From: Mesorhizobium sp. NBSH29
GTDB taxonomy: Bacteria; Pseudomonadota; Alphaproteobacteria; Rhizobiales; Rhizobiaceae
Reading direction: 5' to 3'
DNA length: 64,000 nucleotides
Assembly (NCBI RefSeq): GCF_015500055.1
Contig: NZ_CP045492.1
Coordinates: 878,501 to 942,500 of the forward strand
Part shown: one piece after another, positions 29,300 to 39,430 of the stretch
Layout: the number at the start of each line of letters is the position of its first letter
Numbering within the stretch: position 1 is the first letter of the stretch
Position numbers and translations under genes: made by a program
Notes under the pieces: generated by a model
What the model was told of the DNA's origin: nothing
Seen by the model: only the letters and a program-made list of their open reading frames with translations
Databases searched by the model: none

Positions 29300-30565
29300 T
29301 CAGGTGTTCATCGAATCGAAGAAGTCCGTGTTGGCCTTCGTTTGCTTGAGCTTGTCGATAAGGAACTCAATAGCATCGGTTGTGCCCATAGGTGCTAGAA
29401 TACGACGCAGAACGAAAATCTTCTGCAAATCCTGACGTGCGATAAGAAGGTCTTCCTTGCGCGTGCCAGACTTCAGAATATCCATCGACGGGAAAATACG
29501 CTTGTCTGCCACCTTGCGGTCAAGAACGATTTCAGAGTTACCGGTGCCCTTAAACTCTTCAAAAATCACTTCATCCATACGGCTTCCTGTATCAATCAGC
29601 GCGGTCGCGATGATAGTCAGTGAACCACCTTCCTCTATATTACGAGCGGCACCGAAGAAGCGTTTCGGTCGCTGCAGCGCATTTGCATCGACACCACCGG
29701 TCAACACCTTGCCTGATGACGGTACAACCGTATTGTAGGCACGACCAAGCCGCGTGATCGAATCAAGCAGGATGACGACGTCGCGCCCATGCTCAACCAG
29801 CCGCTTGGCCTTCTCGATGACCATCTCGGCGACCTGCACATGACGTGTTGCCGGCTCATCAAAGGTCGAGGAAACGACTTCGCCCTTCACCGACCGCTGC
29901 ATGTCGGTGACTTCTTCCGGACGTTCGTCGATCAGTAGAACAATCAGGTAGCACTCAGGGTGATTCGAGGTGATCGAATGCGCGATGTTTTGCAACAGCA
30001 CGGTCTTACCGGTGCGTGGCGGCGCTACGATCAGGCCGCGTTGGCCCTTACCAAGCGGCGCAACCAGATCAATCACACGGGCTGATAGATCCTTGGTGGT
30101 GGGGTTTTCAACTTCCATACGCAGTCGCTCATCGGGGTAGAGCGGCGTCAGATTGTCGAAGTGGATCTTGTGGCGGATTTTCTCCGGATCTTCAAAGTTG
30201 ATCGTATTGACTTTGAGGAGCGCAAAATAGCGCTCTCCTTCTTTAGGACCTCGGATCGGCCCCTCGACTGTATCGCCGGTTTTTAACGAGAAGCGCCTAA
30301 TTTGGGATGGCGAGATATAAATGTCATCCGGACCTGGCAAGTAGTTGGCATTCGCAGAGCGAAGGAAACCAAAGCCGTCCTGCAGCACTTCCACGACGCC
30401 TTCGCCAATGATCTCAACATCCTGTGCAGCCAACTGCTTTAGAATCGCGAACATCAGTTCCTGCTTGCGCAGCACGCTGGCGTTCTCAACCTCAAGCGTT
30501 TCGGCATAAGCGATGAGCTCTGGCGGTTTTTTGCTCTTGAGCTCTTGGAGTTTCATTTCCTGCAT
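29300..30565 (-). CDS. rho: Transcription termination factor Rho
   Basis: Rho is the hexameric RNA helicase that ends many transcripts. The 421-residue length is typical of Rhizobiales. It has an N-terminal [16 protein letters not shown] helix, the cold-shock-like RNA-binding domain with GFGFLRS, Walker [12 protein letters not shown] and Walker [17 protein letters not shown]. The frame is open a further 43 codons upstream, but family similarity begins at [13 protein letters not shown], so the start is placed at 30565. Confidence 0.96.
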   Translation of the reverse strand: MQEMKLQELKSKKPPELIAYAETLEVENASVLRKQELMFAILKQLAAQDVEIIGEGVVEVLQDGFGFLRSANANYLPGPDDIYISPSQIRRFSLKTGDTVEGPIRGPKEGERYFALLKVNTINFEDPEKIRHKIHFDNLTPLYPDERLRMEVENPTTKDLSARVIDLVAPLGKGQRGLIVAPPRTGKTVLLQNIAHSITSNHPECYLIVLLIDERPEEVTDMQRSVKGEVVSSTFDEPATRHVQVAEMVIEKAKRLVEHGRDVVILLDSITRLGRAYNTVVPSSGKVLTGGVDANALQRPKRFFGAARNIEEGGSLTIIATALIDTGSRMDEVIFEEFKGTGNSEIVLDRKVADKRIFPSMDILKSGTRKEDLLIARQDLQKIFVLRRILAPMGTTDAIEFLIDKLKQTKANTDFFDSMNT

Positions 30566-30727
30566 CTTGGCGGACTCTGAATTTAAATTGAAAAGGAATT
30601 TGGGAAAGCGAAATGCGCCGGAAGCGACCGAGGGAGGAATACGGGGTCGGGGCGAAGTTGATGGTCTTTTATCGACGTCGCTCACAAAGAGCAAGGCGGC
30701 ATTTGCAGCACGAAGAGGCCGACAGGA

Positions 30728-31159
30728 TCAGAACGGTTTCACAACTACCAGAACGACGATCACAACCATTAACAAAGTGGGTACTTCGTTGACGAACCGC
30801 CAGTGCCGCGCAGATTTTCCATTCCTGTCCTCAGCAAATGCGCGAACTGCAGCAGACAGATATCCGTGCACCGCCGACATCATCAGTACCAGTGCAATCT
30901 TGGCATGAAGCCATGCCCCGCTAAACCCAAAGCCCTTCCATGCGAGCCACAGACCAAACACCCAAGTGACAAACATCGCGGGATTGATAATTGCACGCAG
31001 AAGACGTCGTTCCATCACCTTGAACGTCTCAGATTGCGCAGATCCGGGTTCGGCATCGGTGTGATACACAAAAAGGCGGGGTAGATAAAGCATGCCCGCC
31101 ATCCATGAGATCACAGCAATGACGTGGATCGCCTTGGCCCACGGATAAAAATTCTCCAT
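30728..31159 (-). CDS. hemJ: Protoporphyrinogen IX oxidase HemJ
   Basis: HemJ is the heme-binding membrane oxidase that turns protoporphyrinogen IX into protoporphyrin IX in bacteria lacking HemG and HemY. The 143-residue product has four hydrophobic helices, and the conserved IHVIAVISWMAGMLYLPRLFVYH at about residues 12-34 carries the key histidines. The ATG shares one base with the hemE stop (TGATG), so the two heme genes are translationally coupled. A TTG one codon upstream is less likely. Confidence 0.92.
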   Translation of the reverse strand: MENFYPWAKAIHVIAVISWMAGMLYLPRLFVYHTDAEPGSAQSETFKVMERRLLRAIINPAMFVTWVFGLWLAWKGFGFSGAWLHAKIALVLMMSAVHGYLSAAVRAFAEDRNGKSARHWRFVNEVPTLLMVVIVVLVVVKPF

Positions 31160-32190
31160 CAACGCCGCGCTCCACGGATTTGCTGCAGCATCGACTCGAC
31201 ATGGACAATTGGCGCCTGCGGCGTGATGCCATGCCCGAGATTGAAGACCAGCGGTCCATCCCCCAACCCATCAAGAATGCGCCCCACGCCCTCCTCAAGA
31301 GCTCTCCCGCCGACAACGAGGCGCAGTGGATCAAGGTTGCCCTGCACCGCCCCACCAGCCTGCAGGCGCTGCGCCTGATGCATCGGGACGGTCCAGTCCA
31401 GTCCCAGAGCGTCCACACCGGTCAGACCCCGATATGTCTCATAACGGCAGCCCGCCCCCTTTGGGAAACCGATGATTGGCACGTCCGGAAACCGTGCTCT
31501 CACGCACCGGACTATCCGCGCCATCGGTTGAACGCAAAACGTTTCAAAGCACGCTTCGTCAAGAACCCCTGACCAACTGTCAAAGACCTGTACTACATCG
31601 GCTCCCGCCTCGATCTGGCGAATGAGATATTCCCCCGACAGATCCGCCAACAAATTGAGCAGTTCAGCAAATTGCACAGGGTGCTGATACGCAAACAGCC
31701 GAGCCGGCGCCTGGTCAGGTGTGCCGTGTCCCGCGATCATATAGGTTGCCACAGTCCATGGTGCGCCACAGAAGCCGATCAGCGTAGTTTCCGGCGGCAA
31801 CTCCTGGCGAAGCCTCCTGACAGTCTCATAGACCGGAGAAAGATTCACGTGAAACGTTTCACGGTCCAGACGCTCCACCTCCCAAGGTTCTATCGGAGTC
31901 ATCAGCGGACCACGTCCCTCCTCGAAGCGGAGGTCTCGGCCAAGTGCGTGGGGCACAACGAGGATATCGGAGAACACAATGGAAGCGTCAAAACCAAACC
32001 GGCGGATTGGTTGCAGGGTCACCTCGACAGCCAAGTCCGGATTATAGCAAACATCCAGGAAACTTCCCGCGCTCTTACGCGTTTCACGATACTCGGGGAG
32101 ATACCGACCAGCCTGGCGCATCAACCACACAGGCGGAGGAAACACCGTTTCACCTTTGAGTACGTCGACCACTATCCGTTTCAAAGCCAT
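31159..32190 (-). CDS. hemE: Uroporphyrinogen decarboxylase
   Basis: HemE converts uroporphyrinogen III to coproporphyrinogen III. The 343-residue product has the signature [18 protein letters not shown] near the N terminus and [16 protein letters not shown] in the middle. It is the gene that flanks the chromosomal origin in Caulobacter and other alphaproteobacteria, and here it is transcribed away from the putative oriC. A degenerate parS lies inside it. Confidence 0.96.
   Translation of the reverse strand: MALKRIVVDVLKGETVFPPPVWLMRQAGRYLPEYRETRKSAGSFLDVCYNPDLAVEVTLQPIRRFGFDASIVFSDILVVPHALGRDLRFEEGRGPLMTPIEPWEVERLDRETFHVNLSPVYETVRRLRQELPPETTLIGFCGAPWTVATYMIAGHGTPDQAPARLFAYQHPVQFAELLNLLADLSGEYLIRQIEAGADVVQVFDSWSGVLDEACFETFCVQPMARIVRCVRARFPDVPIIGFPKGAGCRYETYRGLTGVDALGLDWTVPMHQAQRLQAGGAVQGNLDPLRLVVGGRALEEGVGRILDGLGDGPLVFNLGHGITPQAPIVHVESMLQQIRGARR
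31841..31856. promoter_or_regulatory. Degenerate parS-like site in hemE
   Basis: AGATTCACGTGAAACG matches parS at 13 of 16 positions with the TTCACGTGAA core intact. It lies about 350 bp from oriC, so weak ParB binding would be meaningful, but chance is possible within a coding region. Confidence 0.5.
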
Positions 32191-32577
32191 TCGTGCCTCA
32201 GTCCCATCAGCCCGCTTCTTAAATAAAGAATCTATCTAAAAGGATATTCTGATTCTTAGACTCTGTTGGTAACGGGGATTATGAGTTTCGCACAATTCCA
32301 CGCTCGACCCGATCCTGCCAAATGACGCAGACAGAAGGTCGGACAACTTGTGAAGTTCGGGGATAACGTCAATTTTCTCAGCCGAGTCAACGTGTTCAAG
32401 CAATGGCATTCGCAGCCCGATAGATGTGAAATTCTGCATAAATGAGGCACACAGCGTTGTCATCCACAGCGCTTGGCTCTTTCGCACAGAACCACGAATT
32501 GTGGACAAACTGCCATCTGATACAATCTTGCGGGACCGCCTCTGCCGCTTCGCCCACTTATCCACACTCCGCCGGCC
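32191..32577. other. Probable chromosomal replication origin (oriC)
   Basis: The 387-bp space between divergent hemE and ppsR is the position of the origin in Caulobacter crescentus. It holds an exact DnaA box (32558-32566), near-matches TCATCCACA (32460-32468) and TGTGGACAA (32500-32508), and a weaker CGGGGATAA (32358-32366). An A+T-rich block lies at about 32216-32260. Four GANTC sites (32228, 32251, 32259, 32384) suit CcrM control of replication. Genes run away from it on both sides and parABS is within 8 kb. Confidence 0.8.
32558..32566 (+). promoter_or_regulatory. Consensus DnaA box
   Basis: TTATCCACA is an exact match to the 9-bp DnaA box. It lies 11 bp before the ppsR start at the right edge of the putative oriC, so DnaA binding might also repress ppsR. 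Confidence 0.8.
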
Positions 32578-33414
32578 ATGGAGGCCTTTCCTGTGAACAA
32601 ACCGCAGAGCTTTTTCCACCTGCACCTCATTTCAGATGCCACCGGGGAAACACTCCTGGCCGCCGGACGCGCCGCAGCCGCGCAATACAAGGACGCGCGC
32701 GCCATCGAGCACATCTACCCCTTGATCCGCACCGAAAAGCAGCTGACCAAGGTTTTTGACGACATCGATGCGGAACCCGGAATCGTTCTCTATACAGTTG
32801 TCGATGAAAAGCTTGCCAAGCGTATCGACGAAAAATGCTTATCCATGGGCCTCCCCTGCGTGTCGGTACTGGAACCGGTGATTGCCGTCTTCCAGTCCTA
32901 TCTCGGAACACCAGCTGGCCGCCGCGTCGGCGCACAGCATGTTCTTGATGCAGATTATTTTCGCCGCATCGACGCACTAAACTTCACCATGGAGCATGAC
33001 GACGGCCAGCTGCCTGCTGATCTCGAGGAAGCCGACATTATCCTCATCGGCATCTCGCGTACCTCGAAGACACCGACCAGCATCTACCTGGCTAACCGTG
33101 GCATCAAGACAGCCAACATCCCGATCGTGTTGGGTGTTCCCATGCCCGAAAGTCTTGGCACAGCGCAAAAGCCTTTGATCGTCGGCCTGATTGCATCGGC
33201 AGAGCGAATCTCGCATGTGCGCGAGAACCGCGTTCTTGGAGCGTCGCCAGGGTATGATGCTGATACCTACATCAGCCGGGCTACCATCGCCGCTGAGCTT
33301 GCCTATGCCCGCCAGATCTGTACTCGCCACAATTGGCCGATGATCGATGTCAGCCGCCGCTCCATCGAGGAGACTGCCGCCGCAATCGTTGCCCTGCGTA
33401 GCAAGACACGCTAG
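32578..33414 (+). CDS. ppsR: Pyruvate, water dikinase/pyruvate, phosphate dikinase regulatory protein
   Basis: A 278-residue DUF299 protein, a bifunctional kinase and phosphorylase that switches PEP synthase or pyruvate phosphate dikinase off and on with ADP and phosphate. The P-loop-like [18 protein letters not shown] is at about residues 158-175, and the start [14 protein letters not shown] is typical. It is the usual right-hand neighbour of the alphaproteobacterial origin. ATG 32578 is used; GTG 32593 is possible. Confidence 0.93.
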   Translation: MEAFPVNKPQSFFHLHLISDATGETLLAAGRAAAAQYKDARAIEHIYPLIRTEKQLTKVFDDIDAEPGIVLYTVVDEKLAKRIDEKCLSMGLPCVSVLEPVIAVFQSYLGTPAGRRVGAQHVLDADYFRRIDALNFTMEHDDGQLPADLEEADIILIGISRTSKTPTSIYLANRGIKTANIPIVLGVPMPESLGTAQKPLIVGLIASAERISHVRENRVLGASPGYDADTYISRATIAAELAYARQICTRHNWPMIDVSRRSIEETAAAIVALRSKTR

Positions 33415-33443
33415 CAACCGGCTGCCAGAGTGGAAGAGCAATC

Positions 33444-34049
33444 ATGAGCATAGCCCAAAAGATCATTCTCGCCTCAGGAAGTCCGTTCCGAAAAAAGCTT
33501 CTCATGGATGCGGGCATCGTTGTCAGTTCTGTCCCCGCCTCGCTTGACGAACGTGCACTCGAGGCCCCGTTGGCCGGCAGCGGTGCAACTCCAGCTGACA
33601 TTGCGCAGGTGCTGGCAGAGGCGAAGGCATTGGATGTCAGCGCGAAAAATCCGGGCGCGCTGGTTATCGGATGCGATCAGACCTTATCGTTGCACGATGA
33701 AGTCTTTCACAAACCGGCAGACATGGAGGCGGCCCGCCGCCATTTGCTCACACTTTCTGGCAAGACCCATCAACTGAACAGCGCTGTGGTGCTTGCCAAA
33801 AATGGCGAGACGCTCTGGCGTCATGTCGGGATAGCGCGCCTTACCATGCGCTCCCTTGAACCGGGTTTTGTCGGGCGGCACCTGGCGCAAGTGGGCGAGA
33901 CGGCGCTCACCAGCGTCGGCGCTTATCAGATCGAGGGTCCTGGCATCCAGTTGTTCGAAAGCATCGACGGCGACACGTTTACCATCATGGGCCTGCCGCT
34001 CCTCCCTCTGCTCGCTGAGTTGCGAAGAATGGATGCCATCGATGGATAA
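33444..34049 (+). CDS. Maf family nucleotide pyrophosphatase
   Basis: A 201-residue Maf-like protein. These enzymes hydrolyse non-canonical or modified nucleoside triphosphates to monophosphates. The family start [14 protein letters not shown] and the acidic [16 protein letters not shown] (about residues 74-89) are present. The exact substrate class (dTTP/UTP or m7GTP type) is not decided by eye. Its end overlaps the aroE start by 8 bp. Confidence 0.9.
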   Translation: MSIAQKIILASGSPFRKKLLMDAGIVVSSVPASLDERALEAPLAGSGATPADIAQVLAEAKALDVSAKNPGALVIGCDQTLSLHDEVFHKPADMEAARRHLLTLSGKTHQLNSAVVLAKNGETLWRHVGIARLTMRSLEPGFVGRHLAQVGETALTSVGAYQIEGPGIQLFESIDGDTFTIMGLPLLPLLAELRRMDAIDG

Positions 34050-34887
34050 GTTATCTCCGATCAAAGCGTTTGTATGCGGCCACCCCATCGCCCATTCGCG
34101 CTCGCCTCTTATCCATGGCACCTGGCTCACTGAACTTGGCATCGCTGGCAGCTATGAGGCCATCGATGTTTCCCCCGAAGACTTCCCAAATTTCGCCGCT
34201 GGTCTCCAGCAGGCAGGCTTTGCTGGAGGAAACGTTACGATCCCACACAAGGAAGCTGCGTTTGCAGCTGCTGCTGTCCGCACCGAGGCAGCGGAACTCA
34301 TCGGTGCCGTCAACACACTCTGGTTTGACGAAGGCCGCCTGTGCGGTGACAATACTGATGCCTATGGATTTGCTGCCAACCTCGATGCTTCGGCGCCGGG
34401 ATGGGCGACGGGAAGCTGCGCCGTTGTCCTTGGGGCCGGTGGGGCCGCACGCGCTGTTATCGTTGCGCTCCAACAGCGAGGCTTCAACGACATACGCATC
34501 GTCAACCGTACGGTTGCGCGGGCCCAAGAGCTTGCAGACCACTTCGGCATCGGTGCCAATGCGTATGGCTGGAATGCTCTTTCTGAGTTGCTGACCGACG
34601 CTGATCTGCTGGTCAACACAACCGCTCTCGGGATGAAGGGACAGGAGACCATTGCGTTCGATCTTTCCTCCATGCGCTCCGCGGCCATCGTCACCGACAT
34701 CGTTTATGTGCCGTTAACAACCCCACTACTCGCCGAAGCAATGGGGTGTGGGCTTAGAACTGTAGACGGACTAGGCATGCTACTGCACCAGGCAGTGCCC
34801 GGATTCGAACGCTGGTTCGGCAAACGGCCGGATGTGACAGGGTCATTGCGGAACCGAATCGTTTCAGACTTGGAGCAAATGCCGTGA
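34042..34887 (+). CDS. aroE: Shikimate dehydrogenase
   Basis: AroE reduces 3-dehydroshikimate to shikimate with NADPH in aromatic amino acid synthesis. The 281 residues include the shikimate-binding [22 protein letters not shown] with the catalytic Lys, NTDAYGF with the catalytic Asp, the nucleotide fold GAGGAARA and the NRT motif of NADP enzymes. The start ATG 34042 lies inside the end of the maf gene, and the stop overlaps coaE by 4 nt. Confidence 0.95.
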   Translation: MDKLSPIKAFVCGHPIAHSRSPLIHGTWLTELGIAGSYEAIDVSPEDFPNFAAGLQQAGFAGGNVTIPHKEAAFAAAAVRTEAAELIGAVNTLWFDEGRLCGDNTDAYGFAANLDASAPGWATGSCAVVLGAGGAARAVIVALQQRGFNDIRIVNRTVARAQELADHFGIGANAYGWNALSELLTDADLLVNTTALGMKGQETIAFDLSSMRSAAIVTDIVYVPLTTPLLAEAMGCGLRTVDGLGMLLHQAVPGFERWFGKRPDVTGSLRNRIVSDLEQMP

Positions 34888-35489
34888 TTGTGGTGGGACT
34901 CACAGGTTCCATCGGTATGGGTAAATCAACCACCGCCGACATGTTTCGTGAAGCAGGTATTCCAGTCCATGATTCCGATGCCGCGGTTCATCGGCTCTAC
35001 GCCGGTAGCGCAGCGCCACTGATCGAGGCGGCGTTTCCCGGCACGACGGTGGATAATGTGGTCGATCGTACAAAGCTCGCTGCCTCGGTGCTCGGAAAAC
35101 CACAAGCGCTCAAGACCTTGGAGAAAATAGTCCATCCTCTCGTCCGCGCCGACGCCGATGCATTCCTGGCTGAGCAGCGCGCGTTTTCCGCCCCGCTCGC
35201 GGTTCTTGATATACCACTTCTGTTCGAGACAGGAGGTCAGGACAGGGTGGATGTAGTTGTCGTGGTCACTGCACCGGAAGAAGTCCAACAGCGCCGCGTT
35301 CTTGCACGTGAAGGAATGACGGAAGACAAATTTTTAAAAATTCGTGCCAGGCAGCTGGCAGATGCCGAAAAACGAAAGCTCGCCGACTATGTGATCGACA
35401 CGAGCCAAGGTTTCGACGCCGCCCGCGCCGAAGTGCAAAAATTTATCGCCGCCGTGAAAGCAGGGCACAACCGGAAACGCCCGGTTTGA
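34884..35489 (+). CDS. coaE: Dephospho-CoA kinase
   Basis: CoaE carries out the last step of coenzyme A synthesis by phosphorylating the 3'-OH of dephospho-CoA. The 201-residue product opens with the P-loop [12 protein letters not shown], then [19 protein letters not shown] and [11 protein letters not shown]. The start is a GTG sharing four bases with the aroE stop. It is the fourth gene of the ppsR-maf-aroE-coaE-dnaQ run typical of this chromosomal region. Confidence 0.95.
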   Translation: MIVVGLTGSIGMGKSTTADMFREAGIPVHDSDAAVHRLYAGSAAPLIEAAFPGTTVDNVVDRTKLAASVLGKPQALKTLEKIVHPLVRADADAFLAEQRAFSAPLAVLDIPLLFETGGQDRVDVVVVVTAPEEVQQRRVLAREGMTEDKFLKIRARQLADAEKRKLADYVIDTSQGFDAARAEVQKFIAAVKAGHNRKRPV

Positions 35490-35533
35490 ACCCTGCTCCG
35501 GCGCCGTTAGTGTCGGCCAGCGGGAGTGATTCG

Positions 35534-36238
35534 ATGCGTGAGATCATCTTTGATACGGAAACTACTGGGCTAGATGCCCGGGACGACCGCATCATCGAGA
35601 TTGGCGCCGTGGAGATGGTCAACCGTTTCCCCACCGGTCGCGTCTTCCATCACTACATCAATCCGCAGGGACGCAGCGTCCACGTCGAGGCATTGGCAGT
35701 GCACGGAATTTCCGATGTCCAACTCGTCGGCAAGCCAGTTTTTGGTGACATCGCCAACGAATTTCTCGAATTCATCGATGGCGCCAAGCTGATCGCCCAC
35801 AATGCAAGCTTCGATATGGCGTTCATCAACGCCGAACTCGGACGAATCGGACAATTGAACGTGGAGCCCGGTCGGGTCATCGACACATTGACGTTGGCGC
35901 GCCGAAAACATCCGATGGGTCCAAATTCGCTGGATGCGCTCTGCCGCCGTTACGGCATCGATAACAGCCGCCGCACCAAACACGGCGCGCTACTTGATTC
36001 CGAGCTTCTCGCAGAGGTCTATATTGAACTCATTGGGGGCAAACAGGCAGCCCTTGGTCTGGAAGTCGTTGTCAATGAAACTCCAGGCCTTGTGCAGATT
36101 GAAGGCATTGCCTTCGTCGCGGAAAGACGACCACGTGAGCTGTCGCCCCGTATGACTGAAAATGAGCGCGCTGCGCATGCAGCCATGGTTAGTGCCATTG
36201 GCGAAGCCGCCCTGTGGAATCGCTTCGGCGCCGGCTGA
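35534..36238 (+). CDS. dnaQ: DNA polymerase III subunit epsilon
   Basis: Epsilon is the 3'-5' proofreading exonuclease of the replicase. The 234-residue product has the DEDDh motifs: FDTETTGLD (residues 5-13), HNASFDMAFINAEL and RRTKHGALLDSELLAEVY. ATG 35534 follows GGGAG. The frame is open 16 codons upstream, overlapping coaE, without similarity. It is followed directly by a terminator shared with secB. Confidence 0.95.
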   Translation: MREIIFDTETTGLDARDDRIIEIGAVEMVNRFPTGRVFHHYINPQGRSVHVEALAVHGISDVQLVGKPVFGDIANEFLEFIDGAKLIAHNASFDMAFINAELGRIGQLNVEPGRVIDTLTLARRKHPMGPNSLDALCRRYGIDNSRRTKHGALLDSELLAEVYIELIGGKQAALGLEVVVNETPGLVQIEGIAFVAERRPRELSPRMTENERAAHAAMVSAIGEAALWNRFGAG

Positions 36239-36243
36239 TCAGC

Positions 36244-36271
36244 AAAAAGCCCGGCTCATTGGCCGGGCTTT
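36244..36271. terminator. Bidirectional terminator between dnaQ and secB
   Basis: AAAGCCCGGC (36246-36255) pairs with GCCGGGCTTT (36262-36271), with A-rich and T-rich ends. It serves the convergent dnaQ and secB genes. Confidence 0.88.
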
Positions 36272-36297
36272 GTGAATGCAGTATGGCGTTGAAGATT

Positions 36298-36801
36298 TCA
36301 GCTCACCTGAACCTTGTTCTTTGCCTGGTCCTCAGCGATCTTCTGCTGGAACATCTGCGCAAAATCGATCGGATCCAGCATCAGAGGCGGGAAGCCGCCA
36401 TTCCGGGTTGCCTCAGCGATGATCTGGCGCGCAAACGGGAAGAGCAGCCGAGGGCATTCGATAAATAGAACCGGCAACATGTGTTCCTGCGGGAATCCGT
36501 CAATACGGAACACGCCACCATAAACCAGCTCTACATTGAACAGCACATCCTTCTCATGGGAGGCCTTGGCGCTTAGTGTCAGGTTGACGTCGAACTCCTT
36601 GTCGGAAAGCGGGTTCGCATTCACATTCACATTGATGCTGATGGCCGGTGCAGTTTCGCGACCGCGCAACGAGTTGGGCGCGCCAGGGCTCTCGAACGAG
36701 AGATCCTTCACATATTGCACCAGGACATTAAGCGAAGCCTGCGTACCGTTTCCATTTCCGTTCGTAGCCGCGCCAGTAGGGGCTTTTTCTTTGGTGGCCA
36801 T
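36298..36801 (-). CDS. secB: Protein-export chaperone SecB
   Basis: SecB is the tetrameric cytoplasmic chaperone that keeps preproteins unfolded for SecA. The 167-residue product has a low-complexity N terminus (about 1-20), then [31 protein letters not shown] and [35 protein letters not shown]. The start is placed at MATKEKAP (36801); the upstream 20 codons in frame look non-coding. Its product may serve the exported proteins encoded here. Confidence 0.94.
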   Translation of the reverse strand: MATKEKAPTGAATNGNGNGTQASLNVLVQYVKDLSFESPGAPNSLRGRETAPAISINVNVNANPLSDKEFDVNLTLSAKASHEKDVLFNVELVYGGVFRIDGFPQEHMLPVLFIECPRLLFPFARQIIAEATRNGGFPPLMLDPIDFAQMFQQKIAEDQAKNKVQVS

Positions 36802-36899
36802 TGACCGCGAAATCCTTTTCTTGCCGTTTCCGGCGCTTAAAAATCGCGGCTTGGCTAGCATGGCGCGCGAACGGTGACAAGTTTGTGCGAACTGAACGC

Positions 36900-37400
36900 C
36901 TAGCTATTGTCGTCCTCTAGCTTGCGCCACGGCGATGCCGGATCCTTGCCGTCTCGCTTTTTGAAGTACTCGTCCTGGTCGAGGTCAATGGTTTTGCCCC
37001 CGCGTGCGCGCCCTCCGTGGGTATCGGATCGCCTCGTAAACATGTCGACCATTGCCATCCTGCTTTTCAGGAAGGACCAAGCCGCATCACGCACATTTGG
37101 TATGAACAGGAGCAGCCCGAGAGCGTCAGTCACAAAGCCGGGTATGACCAAAAGAAAACCGGCAACCATAATCATTGCGCCATGCACGATTTCCCGGCCC
37201 GGATCACCTCCGGCCTCCAACTGGTATCGGATCTTGGCAAGAGCTCCGAAGCCCTGAATACGCAGCAGAACCGCGCCACCGATCCCTGTCAGAATCACCA
37301 ATGCCACAGTCGGCAGCGCGCCTATATGTTGCCCGACGATAACAAAAACAGCGATCTCCAGAAGTGGTATCGCAAGGAATATCAGCACAGGTCTAAGCAC
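36900..37400 (-). CDS. FxsA family membrane protein
   Basis: A 166-residue protein with an N-terminal hydrophobic half: [27 protein letters not shown] and the next helices, with [34 protein letters not shown] typical of FxsA. E. coli FxsA relieves phage T7 exclusion when overproduced; its normal role is unknown. The C-terminal tail is charged and cytosolic-looking. A GTG start at 37400 (MLRPVLIFL) is chosen because the longer frame upstream lacks similarity. It is divergent from the Tim44-like gene. Confidence 0.85.
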   Translation of the reverse strand: MLRPVLIFLAIPLLEIAVFVIVGQHIGALPTVALVILTGIGGAVLLRIQGFGALAKIRYQLEAGGDPGREIVHGAMIMVAGFLLVIPGFVTDALGLLLFIPNVRDAAWSFLKSRMAMVDMFTRRSDTHGGRARGGKTIDLDQDEYFKKRDGKDPASPWRKLEDDNS

Positions 37401-37583
37401 GGGTCTCGATTCTCTGGTTGATTGCGCCCACCGGGTCGCTAGAAATGGATACCGTCTTAGATAGGCACCGATTACGTCAATTTGAATGATCGGTGTAGGC
37501 GTTCTATATGCATTATAGAATAATTGTGCGATGCGGAGGCTGTGGCAGCGAACCGTGGGCGGCGGGTGCTGGTTGGAGATAGT

Positions 37584-38306
37584 ATGGCGGATACTATGGG
37601 ATTTTTTGATTTCGGTACTATTTTCTTCGTCATCGCTGCGGTGGTGATATTTTTCCAGCTGCGCAATGTTCTGGGCAAACGAACCGGGCACGAGAGGCCA
37701 CCGTTCGACCCCTATACCGCCGGTCGTAAGCGCGACAAGGATGCTCCTGCCACCGCCAATGAGAATGTCGTCTCTCTGCCACGCAAGCGCGCAGCAGGGG
37801 AGCCAGAGGAGGCGTTCAAGGCAATCGATGCCTTCGCCAAGCCGGGTAGCGAACTCAATAATGGGCTTCGCGCGATCCGCCAGACAGATGAAAGCTTTGA
37901 ACCTAAGCCCTTCGTCGACGGTGCGAAGATGGCTTATGAAATGATTGTGATGGCTTACGCGGATGGTGACCGAAAAGCGCTCAAGAACCTCCTCTCGCGC
38001 GACGTCTATGATGGCTTTGTTGCCGCAATCGCTGAGCGCGAGCAGCGCGGCGAAAAAGTACAGTCCTCATTTGTCGGCATCAACAAGGCCGAAATTGTCT
38101 CGGCCGAGATAAAGGGCGGCGGCGAAGCACATGTCACTTTGCGCATTGTCAGCGAACTGATTTCCGTCACCCGCGACAAGGCTGGTGAGGTGGTCGATGG
38201 TGATGCCGAAGCGATTGCCGAGGTCAAGGATGTCTGGACATTTGCTCGCGACACACGGTCGCGCGATCCGAACTGGAAACTTGTCGCCACCGAGGCTGAA
38301 GACTAG
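37584..38306 (+). CDS. Tim44/TimA-like membrane-anchored protein
   Basis: A 240-residue protein with one N-terminal membrane helix (FGTIFFVIAAVVIFFQL, about residues 8-24), a basic and proline-rich linker (PPFDPYTAGRKRDKD), and a Tim44-like domain (about 90-238) with FVDGAKMAYEMIVMAYADGDRKALKNLLS. Bacterial members are proposed to work at the inner membrane in protein handling, by analogy with mitochondrial Tim44. ATG 37584 follows GGAG. It precedes mltA, a conserved pairing. Confidence 0.87.
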   Translation: MADTMGFFDFGTIFFVIAAVVIFFQLRNVLGKRTGHERPPFDPYTAGRKRDKDAPATANENVVSLPRKRAAGEPEEAFKAIDAFAKPGSELNNGLRAIRQTDESFEPKPFVDGAKMAYEMIVMAYADGDRKALKNLLSRDVYDGFVAAIAEREQRGEKVQSSFVGINKAEIVSAEIKGGGEAHVTLRIVSELISVTRDKAGEVVDGDAEAIAEVKDVWTFARDTRSRDPNWKLVATEAED

Positions 38307-38329
38307 CCCTTCCCGCGAAGGTATCGGCT

Positions 38330-39430
38330 GTGCCGCTCTCGCCCGCCTTTCAGCCTGCAACCTTTCACAGCCTGCCAGGCTGGGGGGAAGATGCACAGGA
38401 GGAAGCCTTCCCGGCCTTCCGGCTCTCAGCTTTCCGGGTCCTCGATAAGCCATATCGCACCGGCGGGCTCGGTATTGACTGCGCCTCTTTCGGTGAAGCC
38501 TATGCTGAAGCTCGCAATCTGCGCGAGCGCATCGACCGACGGGAGGCACGAGAATTCTTCGAGCGCCATTTTGTGCCTTGCAAGGTCGTGCCGGACAACC
38601 GCGATAGCGGCTTCGTCACCGGTTTTTACGAACCCATAGTGAAAGCTTCATCGGTCAAAACTCACCAGTTTCGCTGGCCAATTTATGGTCGACCAAGCGA
38701 CCTTGTCGACGTTGATGACAGCAACCGACCGGCTGGAATGGACCCCTATCTCGCATTTGGCTGTCAAAGTGAAAACGGAATCGGAGAATATTTCGACCGC
38801 GCCGATATCGAGGACGGTGCGCTTGCGGGTCGCGGCCTTGAACTCGCCTGGTTAGAAGATCAGCTCGAGACGTTCCTTATCCACGTCCAGGGCGCTGCCA
38901 GGCTGGAAATGCCTGATGGTACCGTGCGGCGATTTACCTACGCGGCGAAGTCAGGCCAAAGATTCACTGGACCGGGTTCCCTATTAGTCCAAACTGGTAA
39001 AATTGACGGCAAAACGGCAACGATGGAAACTATTTTGGCTTGGTTTAGGGCCAATTCCAGCTCAATTGACAACACTTTGCGGCAAAATCGCTCTTTTATC
39101 TTCTTCCGCGAGCAGCCGGTGCAGGATGCCGGGCTCGGTCCTGTCGCCGCTGCCAAGGTTCCTCTTAGGCCTGGGCGTTCCATGGCCGTCGACCGGCTCG
39201 CTCACGTTTTTGGAACCCCCTTCTACATCCATGCTCCGACGCTAGAGGCTTTTGGCGGAAGCCATTTCTCGCGCCTCATGATCGCTCAGGACACAGGATC
39301 AGCCATTGTCGGCCACGCCAGAGGCGATTTATTTGCGGGATCTGGCCGCGAGGCGGGAGAAATCGCTGGAGTGGTACGCCACGACGCGGACTTCTATGCG
39401 CTCATCCCCCGACGTCTGGTCGATACATGA
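38330..39430 (+). CDS. mltA: Membrane-bound lytic murein transglycosylase A
   Basis: MltA cleaves peptidoglycan glycan strands to 1,6-anhydro ends. The 366-residue product has FVTGFYEPIVKAS and the MltA core (about 85-250), then the 3D domain with GRSMAVDR and QDTGSAIVGHARGDLFAGSGREAGE, which carries the catalytic Asp. No clear signal peptide or lipobox is visible from the GTG start at 38330. Export is therefore uncertain, or a better start lies elsewhere. The stop overlaps the next gene (ATGA). Confidence 0.92.
   Translation: MPLSPAFQPATFHSLPGWGEDAQEEAFPAFRLSAFRVLDKPYRTGGLGIDCASFGEAYAEARNLRERIDRREAREFFERHFVPCKVVPDNRDSGFVTGFYEPIVKASSVKTHQFRWPIYGRPSDLVDVDDSNRPAGMDPYLAFGCQSENGIGEYFDRADIEDGALAGRGLELAWLEDQLETFLIHVQGAARLEMPDGTVRRFTYAAKSGQRFTGPGSLLVQTGKIDGKTATMETILAWFRANSSSIDNTLRQNRSFIFFREQPVQDAGLGPVAAAKVPLRPGRSMAVDRLAHVFGTPFYIHAPTLEAFGGSHFSRLMIAQDTGSAIVGHARGDLFAGSGREAGEIAGVVRHDADFYALIPRRLVDT

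Noticed and set aside
32236-32625. A 129-codon minus-strand frame across the hemE-ppsR gap
   Set aside because: It overlaps the ppsR start and the DnaA boxes, is not similar to any family I know, and the gap is better explained as oriC.
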